In this document: positions 35,046 through 46,600 of the stretch, in pieces
Layout: every line of letters begins with the position of its first letter
Numbering within the stretch: position 1 is the stretch's first letter
NCBI GenBank assembly: GCA_029990175.1
Contig: JARKIP010000564.1
Span: 164,564 to 228,563 of the forward strand
Direction: 5' to 3'
Source of the DNA: Petunia secreta
Taxonomy: Eukaryota; Streptophyta; Magnoliopsida; Solanales; Solanaceae
Length of the DNA: 64,000 bases
The notes under the pieces: generated by a model
Told to the model about the DNA's origin: nothing
Database searches by the model: none
Seen by the model: the letters and a program-made list of their open reading frames with translations, nothing else
Made by a program: the position numbers and the translations under genes

Positions 35046-36413
35046 ATAAAGATCCACTCTACCCTGAAAAAGACATTCCTTACCCTACCTACACTGCACC
35101 ACCAAAAGCACCGCAAAATAACTTACCCTCCTTCACCGTTGAAACAAAAACCATTGCATCACCCACCAAAGATCATGTAATGTATGCATGGACCAAGGAA
35201 GACCCGGACAACACCAAAGAGAAAATCCAATGGCTGGTAGAGAAGTTCAAACAACTCCAAGACACTAAAGGAACCGGAGGGCTAGCTTATGAGGACCTCT
35301 GCTTGTATCCCGACTTGAAGCTGCCCGAAGGATATAAAACACCTAAGTTCAACATGTTCAACGGCAGTGGAGACCCAATGACTCATTTAAGATCTTAGTG
35401 TGACAAGTTGATCGGAGTTGTACATGATGAAAAGATCCGCATGCAGCTGTTCAACCGACCGGAGATTCGCTAGTGTGGTACTCTAAGCAGCAAATAAATA
35501 AGTGGACGAGCTGGGAAGCAATGGCTGTTAACTTTGTCGACAGTTTTGGGCACAACACTGATGCTATTCTTGATTGGTTTTACTTAGAGAAATTGAAGAA
35601 GAAGCCCACTGGGACTTTTAGAGAATTTGCAACTAGATGGAGGGCTGAAGTCGCCAAGGTCCAACCTACTATGGCAGACACCGAGATAGTGGCCACCTTC
35701 ATCCGCATACAAGAAGACTTCTATCTTGACAAGATGCTAAATCTGCAAGATAAGAAGTTTGGAGAGTTGATCGAGATTGGGGACATGGTCGAAGATGGAC
35801 TAAAGACTGGAAATATTGTTAGCTTGGTTGCACTACAAGCCGCTAACAAAGCCCTACAAGTTGGCATCACTACCACATCAAGAAAGAAGAAGGACAATGT
35901 CTCCTTTGTAGCCGCATCACTTGACCACTCCCCTACCCATAACCACTACTACCAAGCACCTCCTCCATCCTACCCATACATACCACCCACATCCACCTAC
36001 CCAGTCTACAACACTCAGCCCATGTACCAAAACCCACCACCATAAAGACCAACATATCGACAAAGTCCCAATTACCAAAACACCAGTACCTATTCACCAA
36101 GGACTCACACTAATAACAACCCAAGACCCAAAAAAAACTATACCCCACTGGCTGAATCTCGCACTCAGTTGTTCGAGAGACTCAAAGCAGTCGCCATATA
36201 CAACCCGTGCCATTCAAAATTCCTGATAGAATGACACCCTATTTTGATCAAACTAAAACCTGTGCCTATCACTCTGGAGGACCAGCTCACGATACTAAAA
36301 AGTGTTACGCCTTGAGGGACAAGATACAAGACTTGATCGACCAAAAGGTGATACACTTGAAGACTCCGAACGTGCACAACAGCCCCTACCTAATCATGGA
36401 GATAATAGGGTGA
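35046..36413 (+). pseudogene. E2 gag, main part with zinc knuckle
   Basis: Capsid-like frame after E4: DPLYPEKDIPYPTYTAP, PKFNMFNGSGDPMTHLR, then a stop at 35396-35398 and a frameshift. 35473-36045 reads WTSWEAMAVNFVDSFGHN, TGTFREFATRWRAEVAKVQP and FGELIEIGDMVEDGLKTG. A Pro/Tyr-rich linker follows (to about 36110). The last segment carries a CX2HX5HX4C zinc knuckle at 36261-36305 (CAYHSGGPAHDTKKC), of the kind usual in Tat-lineage Gag. At least two breaks. It would form the particle shell. Confidence 0.85.
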
Positions 36414-36926
36414 ACCTAATCGAGTTGGATGAGGAATGCAACTTGGAAGGGACCATTGTTAAGGCAAAGGAAAATGTACCAGCAACCGCTTCAATTGCTC
36501 AAGCCACTACAGCACTAGAGCCCATCGAGGTGGAAGTGACTCCCAAATTCTACGTCGATGTGGTTCCTCCATACAGCGAAAAGGCGGGTACCATGAGATT
36601 ATAGAATGGAGAAGAAGAACAAGTCAACAATTGATACTGATGCTACACAAGGGATGACTAGGAGTGGAAGGATTTACACTCCCAAGCATCTTGTTCAAGA
36701 TAGACGAGGCATCAGCGAGGAGGAGTCCGAAGGGCTGTGGAAGAAGGTGCAAGCAAAAGAATAATCCGTGGTTGAACACTTGGGCAAGACTCCAGCGCAA
36801 ATCTCTATTTTAGCCTTACTCCTCAAGTCGGAGAGCCACCAAAATGCATTGATGAAGGTGTTGGACGAAGCACATGTTCCGGTGGACACCTCAGTTGAAA
36901 ACCTGGCTAGCATGGTTTGACAAGTC
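36414..36926 (+). pseudogene. E2 gag-protease linker
   Basis: An acidic stretch (VNLIELDEECNLEGTIVKAKE) from about 36411 is followed by several stops from 36602 on. Fragments such as TRSGRIYTP and KTPAQISILALLLKSE can be picked out in shifting frames. No domain recognised. Confidence 0.6.
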
Positions 36927-37891
36927 ATGGAGGCCAACCGAATTTCTTTTCACGAAGATGAACTGCCACCTGAAGGGTTGAGTCACAACAAAGCTTTGCA
37001 CGTCACTGTCAAATGCAAAGATTGGTTTTTAGGAAGAGTTTTGATTGACGGAGGTTTTGGTCTGAACATATGCCCGTTCATCACTCTGAAAAGAATGGGA
37101 ATCGACCAAAGCAAGATAAGGGAGAGTGACATGAAGGTAAAGGCATTCGATGGGTCGCAAAGAAGCACCATTGGGGAGATTGACCTAACTATCATGGTCG
37201 GCACTGTGGAGTTCACTGCTGAATTTCATGTCATGGACATCTCTGCTTCCTATAACCTGTTATTGGGAAGACCTTGAATCCATATGGATTGTGCGGTGCT
37301 TTCCACATTTCACCAAACAGTGAAGTTCGAGTGGGACCATAAAGATATTGTAGTGTTCGGTGAAGGGAACAACTCCATCTACAATGAGCAAACCATACCA
37401 GCAATCGAAGGAAATGCTCCTGATAGGCAAACATTCTATACTGTAGAACTTGTGGGAGCAGTGCAAGGCATTCGAGGAGGACGTCGCAATAATTACAGCC
37501 CGAATTGGAATCCCACAGACACAGTCCAAGAAGGTTATACTGCACACTTCGCTCCCAAGTTGGTCAACACACCACCTGGGTTGAAGAAAAGAAGAGAAAC
37601 TTTTACAGTGCCTACTGGGATGGCCGAGGCAAAGGCTATGAAGGGAGGAACTTAGATTGGGAGCTCGTCATATCTGATTTGGTTGTGCCCTCATGTGAGT
37701 GCCGTGAGACTTTACCGGCTAACACCAAGAAACGACCAATATACTCACCTAATGCTCGTCCCAATTGGAAGCGCATCTCAGAAGAAACAAGGGGAAAGCA
37801 ACTGTGGATACCCAAGGCACCCGAACCTATGGAGGTGATAATTGAAGAGCCATATGTGCTCCCACAACCTTCGAAATGGCCCGGAGACTAG
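36927..37891 (+). pseudogene. E2 aspartic protease region
   Basis: Retropepsin-like segment: FHEDELPPEGLSHNKALH, the active-site motif RVLIDGGFGLNICP (Asp codon 37047-37049), FDGSQRSTIGEIDL and DISASYNLLLGRP. In Tat elements DGG in place of DTG/DSG is common, but Phe in the next position is unusual to my knowledge. A TGA at 37275-37277 replaces the expected Trp after GRP. The frame continues to about 37655 and shifts before 37700. A TAG at 37889-37891 separates it from the G-patch. Confidence 0.8.
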
Positions 37892-37894
37892 GTC

Positions 37895-38346
37895 GTGGGC
37901 ATCATGATTAAGCAAGGCTACGAACCTAGTAAAGGTTTGGGCGAAAACCTGGATGGTATGGTCGAGCCGATAAGAATTGTGATAAGGCCCGACAATGAGA
38001 AGGCTAGCGTAGGGTACATTGCGACCTACGAAAAAAGCATGGAAGAAGCATCGCGGGACTTGAAGTTCTATAAGAAAAGCACCAAGACTCTCTTACATAT
38101 CTTCGTCTCGTCTGGATACTTGGATGGCCGAAAAGGGGAGGTGTTCACAGCACAAGGGGTGGAGCCGAAGATAGCTGATGCTGAAGAGGATTTTCTGGCA
38201 GGAGTGCAAAATCTATTCATGTCTGCTGAAGACTGCTGTGTGATTATGGAAGAACATGTTGAACCTCCTGGACTGACTATGGCTGGATCTGGAGCGGCAT
38301 TGAACAACTGGATCAGCAACCGGGCCCGAGCTTACTGTGGACCTTG
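37895..38346 (+). pseudogene. E2 G-patch domain and linker, putative exon end
   Basis: GYEPSKGLGENLDGMVEPI is a G-patch-type glycine motif that Tat elements carry between protease and RT; such motifs bind nucleic acid in other proteins. The frame stays open from 37895 to a TAG at 38348-38350. That stop overlaps a possible splice donor (TTG|GTAGAG, cut after 38346). Confidence 0.7.
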
Positions 38347-38550
38347 GTAGAGCTGAGGAGATAAAATTTATTTTTATGTTTTCTAAAATAAAACCTGACT
38401 TTGAATCTTGGAATTTTCATTTTTTTCCTCTTTGTTGCACATGTTTCCCTACAAACTTTGTTTTGCAAGGATTCATGAATAAAATATCGCACTATTTCCC
38501 GTTTAACTTTTGCTTTGATCTTTTAATTTTGCAATATTTTACTTTTTCAG
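38347..38550 (+). other. Candidate intron between protease/G-patch and RT
   Basis: 204 bases of strongly AT-rich sequence run from GTAGAG to a pyrimidine-rich tract ending TTTTTCAG, with no protein resemblance. The flanking frames are both open and would join in phase through a split codon. Ogre elements are known to have a spliced intron between the gag-protease and RT parts, which supports this reading. No transcript evidence is available here. Confidence 0.5.
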
Positions 38551-39660
38551 CATTCAAACTAATAATCCCATTGAGTCCACAATTGCAACGTGTAATGAAA
38601 CAATGGAACTTGAGGAAACTGGAGTTGATTATGATGATTTTGATGAAACCACACAAGAAGAAAATGAGAGATTTGAAAACAAGCCTAAGGCAAACCTAGA
38701 GGAACCTGAGGTGATAAACCTTGGAGATGAGGAAATTGTGAAAGAGACAAGGATCAGTGTGCATCTCACCGCCGAAGATAAAAAGCGGTATACCGAGTTT
38801 CTTAGAGAATATGAGGACGTATTCGCCTGGTCGTATGATGACATGACTGGCATAAGCACGGACGTGGTAGCTCACAAATTACCTATCAATCCGGGCTTTC
38901 CGCCGGTCAAACAAAAGGCCCGAACTTTCTATTCATCGGTTCTGTTGAAAATTGGTGAAGAGGTGACCAAGCACCTCAATGCAGGAATCCTTAAAACCGT
39001 CAAATATCAACTTGGATGGCTAACATTGTCCAGTGCCGAAGAAAGATGGGAAACTCTTAGTTTGCGTGGATTATAGAGATCTGAATAAAGCAAGCCCGAA
39101 GGATGATTTTCCTCTGCCGAACATAAACATCTTGATTTATAATTGTGCAAAACATGAGCTGCAATCCTTCGTGGACTGTTTCGTCGGTTATCATCAAGTT
39201 CTCATGGATGAGGAGGATGCCGAGAAGAAAACTTTCACTATATCTTGGGGGACTTATTGCTACAAAGTTATGCCATTTGGGTTGAAGAATGCTGGGGCAA
39301 CTTACATGAGAGCGATGAAAAATATGTTCCATGATCTGATGCACTAAGAGATTGAAGTCTCTGTGGATGATGTGATCATCAAATCAAAGAAGAGTTCAGA
39401 GCATCTTGACGACGTGCGCAAGTTTTTTAATCGCTTGTGAAAGTACAATCTAAAGCTAAATCCTGCAAAATGTGCTTTTGGTGTTACAGCTGGGAAGCTT
39501 CTGGGTTTCATTGTCAGTAGGAGGGGTATTGAATTCGATCCATCTAAGATCAAGGCCATTAAAGAATTGCCACCGCCAAAAAGCAAGAAAGAGGTCATGA
39601 GCTTCCTAGGAAGGCTCAATTACATAAGCCGGTTCATACCACAATCCACCGTCATCTGAG
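38551..39660 (+). pseudogene. E2 reverse transcriptase
   Basis: After an acidic lead (ETGVDYDDFDE), the RT N-terminus reads FLREYEDVFAWSYDDMTGI and VAHKLPINPGFPPVKQK. A frameshift near 39020-39035 follows. Then PKKDGKLLVCVDYRDLNKA, KKTFTISWGTYCYKVMPFGL, a TAA at 39345-39347, and the catalytic box as VSVDDVIIKSKK: Ser replaces the expected Tyr of Y-x-D-D. FLGRLNYISRF ends the domain. A stop (TGA 39657-39659) and a shift follow. Confidence 0.88.
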
Positions 39661-40215
39661 CCAATCATCAAGTTTTTGAAGAAAGACGCAGTGATCGAGT
39701 GAACAGAGGACTGCCAAAAGCATTTGATCGGATAAAGGGGTACTTGTCTTGCCCGCCTGTGGTGGTTACACCTGAGCCTGGGCGACCCTTGATCTTGTAT
39801 CTGTCCGTGGTAGATTCGGCCTTCAGTTGTGTATTGGGACAACATGATTTGACTGGAATAAAGGAGCAAGCAATATACTACTTAAGCAAGAAGTTTACTC
39901 CTTATGAGGCCAAGTACACATTACTGGAGCGCACGTGCTGCGCGCTGACTTGGATAGCACAAAAGTTGAGACATTACTTGACATCTTACTCAACATTGCT
40001 GATATCGAGGATGGATCCTCTCAATTATATCTTCCAAAAACCAATGCCCACTGGAAAGCTGGCTAAATAGCAAATGCTGCTCAGTGAATTGGACATCACT
40101 TTCGTCACCCAAAAGGCGGTGAAAGCTCAAGCCTTGGCTGATCATATGGCCGAGAATCCGGTGGGAGATGACTATGAAACTTTGCACACCTATTTCCCCG
40201 AAAAGGAAGTTATGT
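39661..40215 (+). pseudogene. E2 RNase H (first)
   Basis: Connection and RNase H-like sequence: KAFDRIKGYLSCPPVVV, RPLILYLSVVDSAFSCVLGQHD, IYYLSKKFTPYEAKYTLLE and TWIAQKLRHYL. The first catalytic position lies in YLSVVDSAF. A TAG at 40068-40070 stands at a likely Trp, and the frame then continues to about 40200 (DITFVTQKAVKAQALADHMAENP). Confidence 0.8.
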
Positions 40216-40683
40216 TGTAGGGGAAGATATCACCAAAGAGTATGATGGCTGGAGGCTATTCTTCGGTGGAGCGGTAAATTTCAAAAGAGTCGGTATTGGA
40301 GCATTATTAGTTTTTGAGACTGGACAACACTATCCTGTCATGGCCAAACTAAGGTTTCCTTGCACCAACAATATGGCGGACTATGAAGCTTGCATCTTGG
40401 GTCATAGATTAGCAGTGGACATGAACATACAAGAGTTATTAGCAATCGGGGGTTCTGACTTACTGATTCACCAAGTTCGAGGAGAATGGACAGCGAAGAA
40501 CTCCAAGATATTGCCATACCTGGAGTGCATAAAGGAGCTGAAGCAGAGATTCACAAAGATAGAGTTCCATCATGTCCCTAGGCTGCAAAATGAGTTCGCA
40601 GACGCCTTGGCTACCATATCTTCCATGATCAAACATCCAGACAAGAACTACATTGACCCAATACACGTAACAGTGAAAAAGTA
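40216..40683 (+). pseudogene. E2 second RNase H (archaeal type)
   Basis: Tat elements carry an extra RNase H of archaeal type between the first RNase H and integrase. Here: GWRLFFGGAVNFKRVGIGALL, FPCTNNMADYEACILGHRLA, IGGSDLLIHQVRGEW and EFADALATISSMI. Two expected catalytic Asp positions are Gly (FFGGA near 40262 and IGGSD near 40450), so the enzyme is probably dead. The frame ends at TAG 40681-40683. Confidence 0.82.
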
Positions 40684-41887
40684 GCCAGCATACTATTATC
40701 ACGTAGAAGAAAAATCAGACGGACAACCTTGGTTTTACGACATCAAAGGGTTTCTCAAAGACGGCCTTTACCCAATGGATGCAACAAGTCTCCAAAAGAA
40801 GACACTGAGGAGGCTAGCAAATGGTTTCTTTCTGAACGGGGAAGTTTTGTACAAAAGGACACCTGATTTGGGGCTGCTAAGATGTGTGGACGCTAAAGAA
40901 GCTACTAGATTGTTGGAAGAAATGCACTCTGGGACATGCGGCCCACACATGAACGGTTTTGTACTTGCAAAGAAGATTTTGAGGGCCTGTTATTTCTGGA
41001 TGACAATGGAGCATGATTGCATAAATCGCGCAAAGAAATTCCATCAATGCCAAGTCCACAGAGATATGATTCGAGTGCCTCCCAATGAGTTGAACATTAT
41101 GGGATCGCCTTGGCCTTTTGCTGCCTGGGGAATGGATGTCATAGGACCTATCGAGCCAGCAGTTTCCAGTGGACATCGTTTCATACTGGTAGCCATTGAC
41201 TATTTTACCAAATGGGTAGAAGCTGTGTCGTACAAGTCAGTGACAAAGAAGGTGGTGTCTGACTTTGTCCGTGACAACATAATCTGTCGGTTTGGCATTC
41301 CTGAGTCCACAATCACCGACAATGGGTCCAATCTCAATAGTGACCTAATAAAAGCAACATGTGAAGTTTTCAAGATCAAGCATCGCAATTCCACCGCATA
41401 CAGACCTCGAATGAATGGTGCGGTCGAGGCGGCCAATAAGAACATCAAGAGGATATTGTGCAAGATGACAAAAAATTCAAACCAATGGCACGAGAACTTA
41501 CCCTATGCTATGTTGGGGTACCGCACCACAATGAGAACATCAACGGGGGCTACTCCTTACTTGCTGGTGTATAGCACTGAGGCAGTGATACCTACGGAGG
41601 TCAAGATACCATCCTTGAGAATCATCCAAGAAACACAGTTGAAAGACGTTGAATGGATCAAAGGAAGAATGGAGCAATTGGCCCTCATCGACGGCAAGAG
41701 ACTGAACGCGATATGTCATGGGCAATTATATCAGAGGAGAATGGCTAAGGCATTTATCAAGAATGTTCGAGAAAGATTCCTCGAACCTGGGCAGTTAGGA
41801 CTGAAGAAGATATTTCCAAATCAAGAAGAAGGAAAGGCAAGTTTGCACCAAATTGGCAAGGGCCGTACATGGTTCACCGATTTCTGA
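40684..41887 (+). pseudogene. E2 integrase
   Basis: The longest intact frame of E2. Linker PWFYDIKGFLKDGLYP, then the zinc-binding domain with HSGTCGPHMNG; the Cys pair is reduced to FHQCQVH, so one Cys is missing. The core has all three acidic residues: Asp in WGMDVIGPIEP, Asp in TITDNGSNLNS and Glu in GAVEAANKNIKR. The C-terminal part includes GYRTTMRTSTGATPYLLVY and LALIDGKRLNAICHGQLYQ. No chromodomain, as expected for Tat. A frameshift near 41835 sends the frame to a TGA at 41885-41887. Confidence 0.9.
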
Positions 41888-41975
41888 ATGGAGGAGCAGT
41901 GATATTGGCAGAGATGGACGGAGAAGTTTGGCCAAAACCAATCAACTCAGATGCTTTCAAAAGGTACTATATTTA
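41838..41975 (+). pseudogene. E2 integrase C-terminal tail, shifted frame
   Basis: In the next frame the GPY/F-like end can be read: KFAPNWQGPYMVHRFLNGG, ILAEMDGEVWPKPINSDAFK, closing at TAA 41973-41975. This is the natural end of Tat pol. Confidence 0.8.
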
Positions 41976-42560
41976 AGAACTTATTAGTGATTTCCCCATT
42001 CTGCAATACATTATGTAATCTGAACTTCGTCACGACCTGATTCCCCAAGTGGGATACGTAGGCAACCTACTCAAGGTTCGATCACAAAAATTCAAAAATA
42101 TCATTTTACCACAAAGCAAACACTGGGGCAGAATTTTTAAGGAACTCTAAAAAATTCCTAGAAGACAAACATGGTTGACACTAGGGCAGAAATTTTTGAG
42201 GATCTCTCAAAAATTTCATACACAAACTGAGGCAGAATTTTGAGGTCACCCTCAAAATTCACTTGATGGAGTTTGGAACAGCATCAAGAGTGACAACTTT
42301 GGCTTTACACAATGCGACTCATGGCTCAATGGGATTTTTTGTTTCATCTCATTTCTTTCTTATAAAAGTTTTTCAAAAGTTTACATTATTTACTATTTCA
42401 TGCAATATCCCTGTCAGCTTGGCCAAGATCCCGGTACTCGTGGACAGCGAGCGCGAAGCAAGCCAAGAATGCACAAACCAAACCACCCTGCACAACTCAC
42501 CAATCTTTCTTTGGATTCAGGCACAAAAGATACGTAACTCGGCAACACACGACAGATGTG
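41976..42560 (+). other. E2 3' UTR, proximal part
   Basis: Non-coding. It contains GTCACGACCTGATTCCCCAA near 42030, three tandem hairpins (42131-42260), and an AT/T-rich stretch. The short ORF at 42263-42631 has no recognised similarity. Confidence 0.6.
42131..42260 (+). repeat. Three tandem stem-loops in the E2 3' UTR
   Basis: Each follows ACTGGGGCA-like sequence. Hairpin 1: GAATTTTT/AAAAATTC (42131-42157, imperfect). Hairpin 2: GAAATTTTTGAG/CTCAAAAATTTC, 12 bp perfect (42189-42217). Hairpin 3: GAATTTTGAGG/CCTCAAAATTC, 11 bp perfect (42235-42260). Sequence differences between hairpins 2 and 3 are matched on both arms. Confidence 0.85.
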
Positions 42561-42574
42561 TTTCAACGAATGGT

Positions 42575-43330
42575 GTATCATTTAAATTAGCTGAGGGTAC
42601 ACAGCCCGAAGCGTCGATTGAGGGTACATAGCTCGATATCAATTTGTCATTTAAAGTAGCTGAGGGTACACAGCCTGAAGCATCGATTGAGGTACACAGC
42701 CCCGATATCTACTTTTCATTTAAATTAGCTGAGGGAACACAGCCCGAAGCGTCGATTGAGGGTACACAGCCCGATATCGATTTGTCATTTAAATTAGCTG
42801 AGGGTACACAGCCGAAGCATCGGTTGAGGGTACACAGCCCGATATCGATTTCTCATTTAAATTAGGTAAGGGTACACAGCCCGAAGCGTCGGTTAAGGGT
42901 ACACTGCCAGATATCGATTTGTCATTTAAATTAGCTGAGGGTACACAGCCGAAGCGTCAGTTGAGGGTACACAGCCAGATATCGATTTGTCATTTAAATT
43001 AGCTAAGGGTACACAGCCCGAAGCGTTGGTTAAGGGTACACAGCCCGATATCGATTTGTCATTTAAATTAGCTGAGGGTACACAGCATGAAGCGTCGGTT
43101 GAGGGTACACAACCCGATATCAATTTGCATTTTAAATTAGCTGAGAGTACACAGCCCAAAGCGTCGATTGAGGGTACACAGCTCGATATCGATTTGCATT
43201 TATATTAGTTGAGCGTACACAGCCCGAAGCGTCGGTTGAGGATACACATCCCGATATCGATTTGCATTTACATTTGCGGAAGGTACATAGCCCAATGCAC
43301 CGACAGAGGGCACATAACCCGATGTCGAAT
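42575..43330 (+). repeat. 69-bp tandem repeat array in the E2 3' UTR
   Basis: About ten to eleven units, with TTTAAATTAG recurring every 68-69 bases (42581, 42650, 42719, 42788, 42856, 42925, 42993, 43062, 43131, 43199, 43267). Each unit contains GAGGGTACACAGCCCGAAGC and GAGGGTACACAGCCCGATAT, that is two half-repeats. 69 bases equals 23 codons, and the plus strand reads FKLAEGTQPEAS-type repeats with few stops. Tandem repeats at this place are typical of Tat/Ogre and can seed satellites. Confidence 0.92.
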
Positions 43331-43609
43331 CTAGCACTTGGAGGCAAGGGACACACAATCATGGCATAGCAGACACAACTATGTACGGAAAGAATCCTGG
43401 AAGGAAAATCCAGCCCGGTGGGAAGGTACGTTTTGCATATACATTATGTGGCAGGCGCATCTTCATTGCAGGATATACCTCCAAGCAAAGCAAACATTTC
43501 AACCTGACGTCCCTACATTCTTTTAAGTCATAGGCACTTCTCTAGAGTCATGAAAAAATTGGTTGTACTGTCAACGTCTTTGCCCGAAGACTCTCTTCCA
43601 TCATCCCCG
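43331..43609 (+). other. E2 3' UTR, distal part
   Basis: Non-coding sequence between the repeat array and the polypurine tract. I see nothing else in it. Confidence 0.5.
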
Positions 43610-43625
43610 GGTAAAGAGGGGCACC
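43610..43625 (+). other. Polypurine tract of E2
   Basis: GGTAAAGAGGGGCACC directly precedes the 3' LTR. The purine core AAAGAGGGG is the likely plus-strand primer. Confidence 0.7.
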
Positions 43626-46600
43626 TGTTGACACCCAATTTTATCCCTCCTGTTCTTAAGGCAGTAGTTTTAAAATTTTACACGCAATCGTGCATTAATC
43701 CTTGCCCCGTCTATCCTTACAAATTATCTTTTCGTAATAGCCTGACAATCAAGGCCATTTTCAAAATCATCATCTCAAACCATGGCCATTTTTGCAAGAC
43801 ATACGCTTTTATTTTTAAATTTCTGCAATTACCTCTATTTTTGATAAAATTGCCCAAATTATTTTAAATCCTAAAATACATTTTTATACGCTTCCCTAGC
43901 CATTTTTTATTGCTTTAAAAATTAATTCCCTAATTTTTTTTATATTTTATACCTATTTTATACCATTTCTATGCTTATTTTATAATTAAATTATGCCTAA
44001 TGTACACTATTTATACACTATATATACATAAATACATATATACATATATACATATTACACCTCACATTTTATACACATCGCACATATTTCTACACCTGAG
44101 CACTTAGGTGGATTAATCTCAGCCGTCCACGTGTGACATCCGACGGCTGAGATGAAATTCTCCACTCTTTCCCTAAACGACCCCTAAACTTTCCCTCCTA
44201 CCTTCATTTCCTTCTCACCTCCTCGATAATCTCCCTCTCTCCCTTTGGCGAAATGAAGCACCACCACTGTCACGACTCTTTCCGGTCAATTTGGCCGGTG
44301 AAAATTGGGGAAAATTGTACCATTGCACTCCCCCCGTCGTTCGCTACAAAACCTATATACTTTTGATGGTATTTGGACGAGGGAAAAACTTGAACCTTGC
44401 TAATTGAGTCACCACTGCCGGGAAAACGTCTCCGACGAGGTTCAGGTTACGTAGAACGGTGTTATCGCCTAAAAAGGGTAAGAAACTTTTATGTCGAGTC
44501 CATTTGAGACGGGTCGATTTGACCCGATCCAGTTAGAAAACGGGTAATTTTTGTCTTTGCTTACATTTTTGATTCTATGTGATGCTACGCCTAAAAATTT
44601 GACTAATTTTTTCTATGTGTCAACATGTTTGTATGGTACTTGACAATTATTTAGTTAAAATCCATGCGATTAACAACTCTTTCCTAGTTCACTAATTTAA
44701 ACTAAACGTGGCTTGAAATTCTCGCATGTCTGGTTGGAATACGCTCATAATCCGTGCCATAGGTCTTGTTTTGTTAAATTCCTGAATGTAAAAGGGTTTT
44801 GCTCATCCATGTTCCAAGTGTATGTGCTTTTGATTCTGACAAGACGCATGATTTCTGTGATTAAATGATTGAAATTGAAATGATTATTTGACTAGCATAA
44901 TTAAGGGATCCTAATTGACTTGATTTGATATTCTTGATTAATATTTGATTCAGAAAATGGTTACAGTAATTTATGAGAACTAATTTGAGAATCTGTGAAA
45001 ATATGAGAAGATGATTATGATATTTTCGAGCCTGGAATATGCTTTCATTGACTGATTTTGAACCTAGACCTCATTGTGTTCAAGAGACAGGAATCCTGGT
45101 GATCGGGGATTTAATTTACCTAAATTTGAGGATTTCTGATTAGTCTATATATGGAAGAGGTACTTGGCTGATTTTCCTAACTATGGGAAGTAATATTCCC
45201 TTGCCTTATTTAATTCTTTTACCCGTTAGAATTAGGACTACCCCTCACACCCTATTTAAACTGGTATTCTTCACCCTACACAATAGTTATACATACAGAC
45301 ACAGTTTCTACACAAAAACAAAAAGCTACAGAGCACTTTTCTGAAGCTTTTACACATCTTCTTCTCTAATTCTTTCTGGAAAATAATCGCTCAGCTTGGC
45401 TATTTTGGCTCTGTATTGAAAGTCCTGATCAACATACACACTGTTTCTTTGTTCTTTTACTATCAAGAGCTTGTTTGGTCTCATACAGACCATGTTGTGT
45501 TTCATTGATTACAGGAGAACCCTAAAAGTTAAAAGAGGTCAATGTTTAGACCCTCTAAGCTGGTCTTGATAGTGAGGTTCTGGAATTACAAAGCTCTGAC
45601 TGTTATAATGATAGCTTTGATCTTTAAGGAACATGGCACTTTCCTTTGACCATTACCCTCTCCTTGTGCTTCTTTTTCCCCTTAGAAACTGTCCCCCAAT
45701 TCGTATATTTGTTAAGGTTCCCATTTGTATTCTTTTAAAACAGGGTGCACAGCTGCAATGCTGTGCAAATGTGCCATCCAGGGGCCACTCTCTTACTCTT
45801 TTCTCCTATGTGTGGTTGCATCATGTCTCTATTTGCAAGACAGTCCTGAGTATTGCCTGATAACATCATCTATGTGGAACTGGTTGATTTCAATAGTGCA
45901 TTTAACTCTTAGTCGATTGGAAATCAATACATGACATGTTTCACGCTTAAAATGCATTGAAAGCATGACTATTTTACGTCAAATCTGAAATTTTGAATTA
46001 AACAGGGGCTATTTGTGTTATAGTTGTCTAACTTAGACTTTTTCTGAAAATTAAGTTCGCCCCTCTTTTTCACAAACAGTCTAGGCCCAAAACTATTTTT
46101 AAAAGGGGGCCTTTATATGCATAAAACTGATTTTTGACCACTCTAATGCTCTTATACACTAATCTAATAGTGTATAGGGGTATATAAAGTATTTGGGGTC
46201 ACTTATACATTTTAAAGGTATTTTTTTGAAATTATAACTATCATTTAGTCATATAATTGCATGCTTATACCTATACATATATACTTTACGTGCGACAACC
46301 TTTGTTTGCATTTCTGTGCTTATGTGAAACCCATTTTTGAAAACAACCCCCCTCTCGCCTATATATATATTTCCAAAATCTGACCCCTAAACAAAAAAGT
46401 CATTGAGGTTAGGGCTCGACAATTAATGACGAGTCACACCGACCCTAAATGGCCAATATTTTGTCTTAAAATTAACCCTCATTTTGTTTGGTACAAAATC
46501 TGAAATTTATTTGCAAAGATGCCTACTTATACAAAATTATTTTACATGCTAGAATTACACAAATAGGCTGAAATGGAACACTCTTACATGTCTAAACTAT

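Noticed and set aside
42926..43159. Minus-strand repeat ORF reading SGCVPSTDAS-like units
   Set aside because: It is the antisense of the 69-bp array. The period of 23 codons explains why it is open.
41976..43625. Possible env-like gene after pol in E2
   Set aside because: No open frame beyond the repeat array, no signal peptide or membrane segment pattern; the region is 3' UTR with hairpins and tandem repeats.
45633..45934. Overlapping ORFs in the E2 3' LTR
   Set aside because: The 5' LTR counterpart near 3760-4000 is frameshifted and no protein family is recognised.
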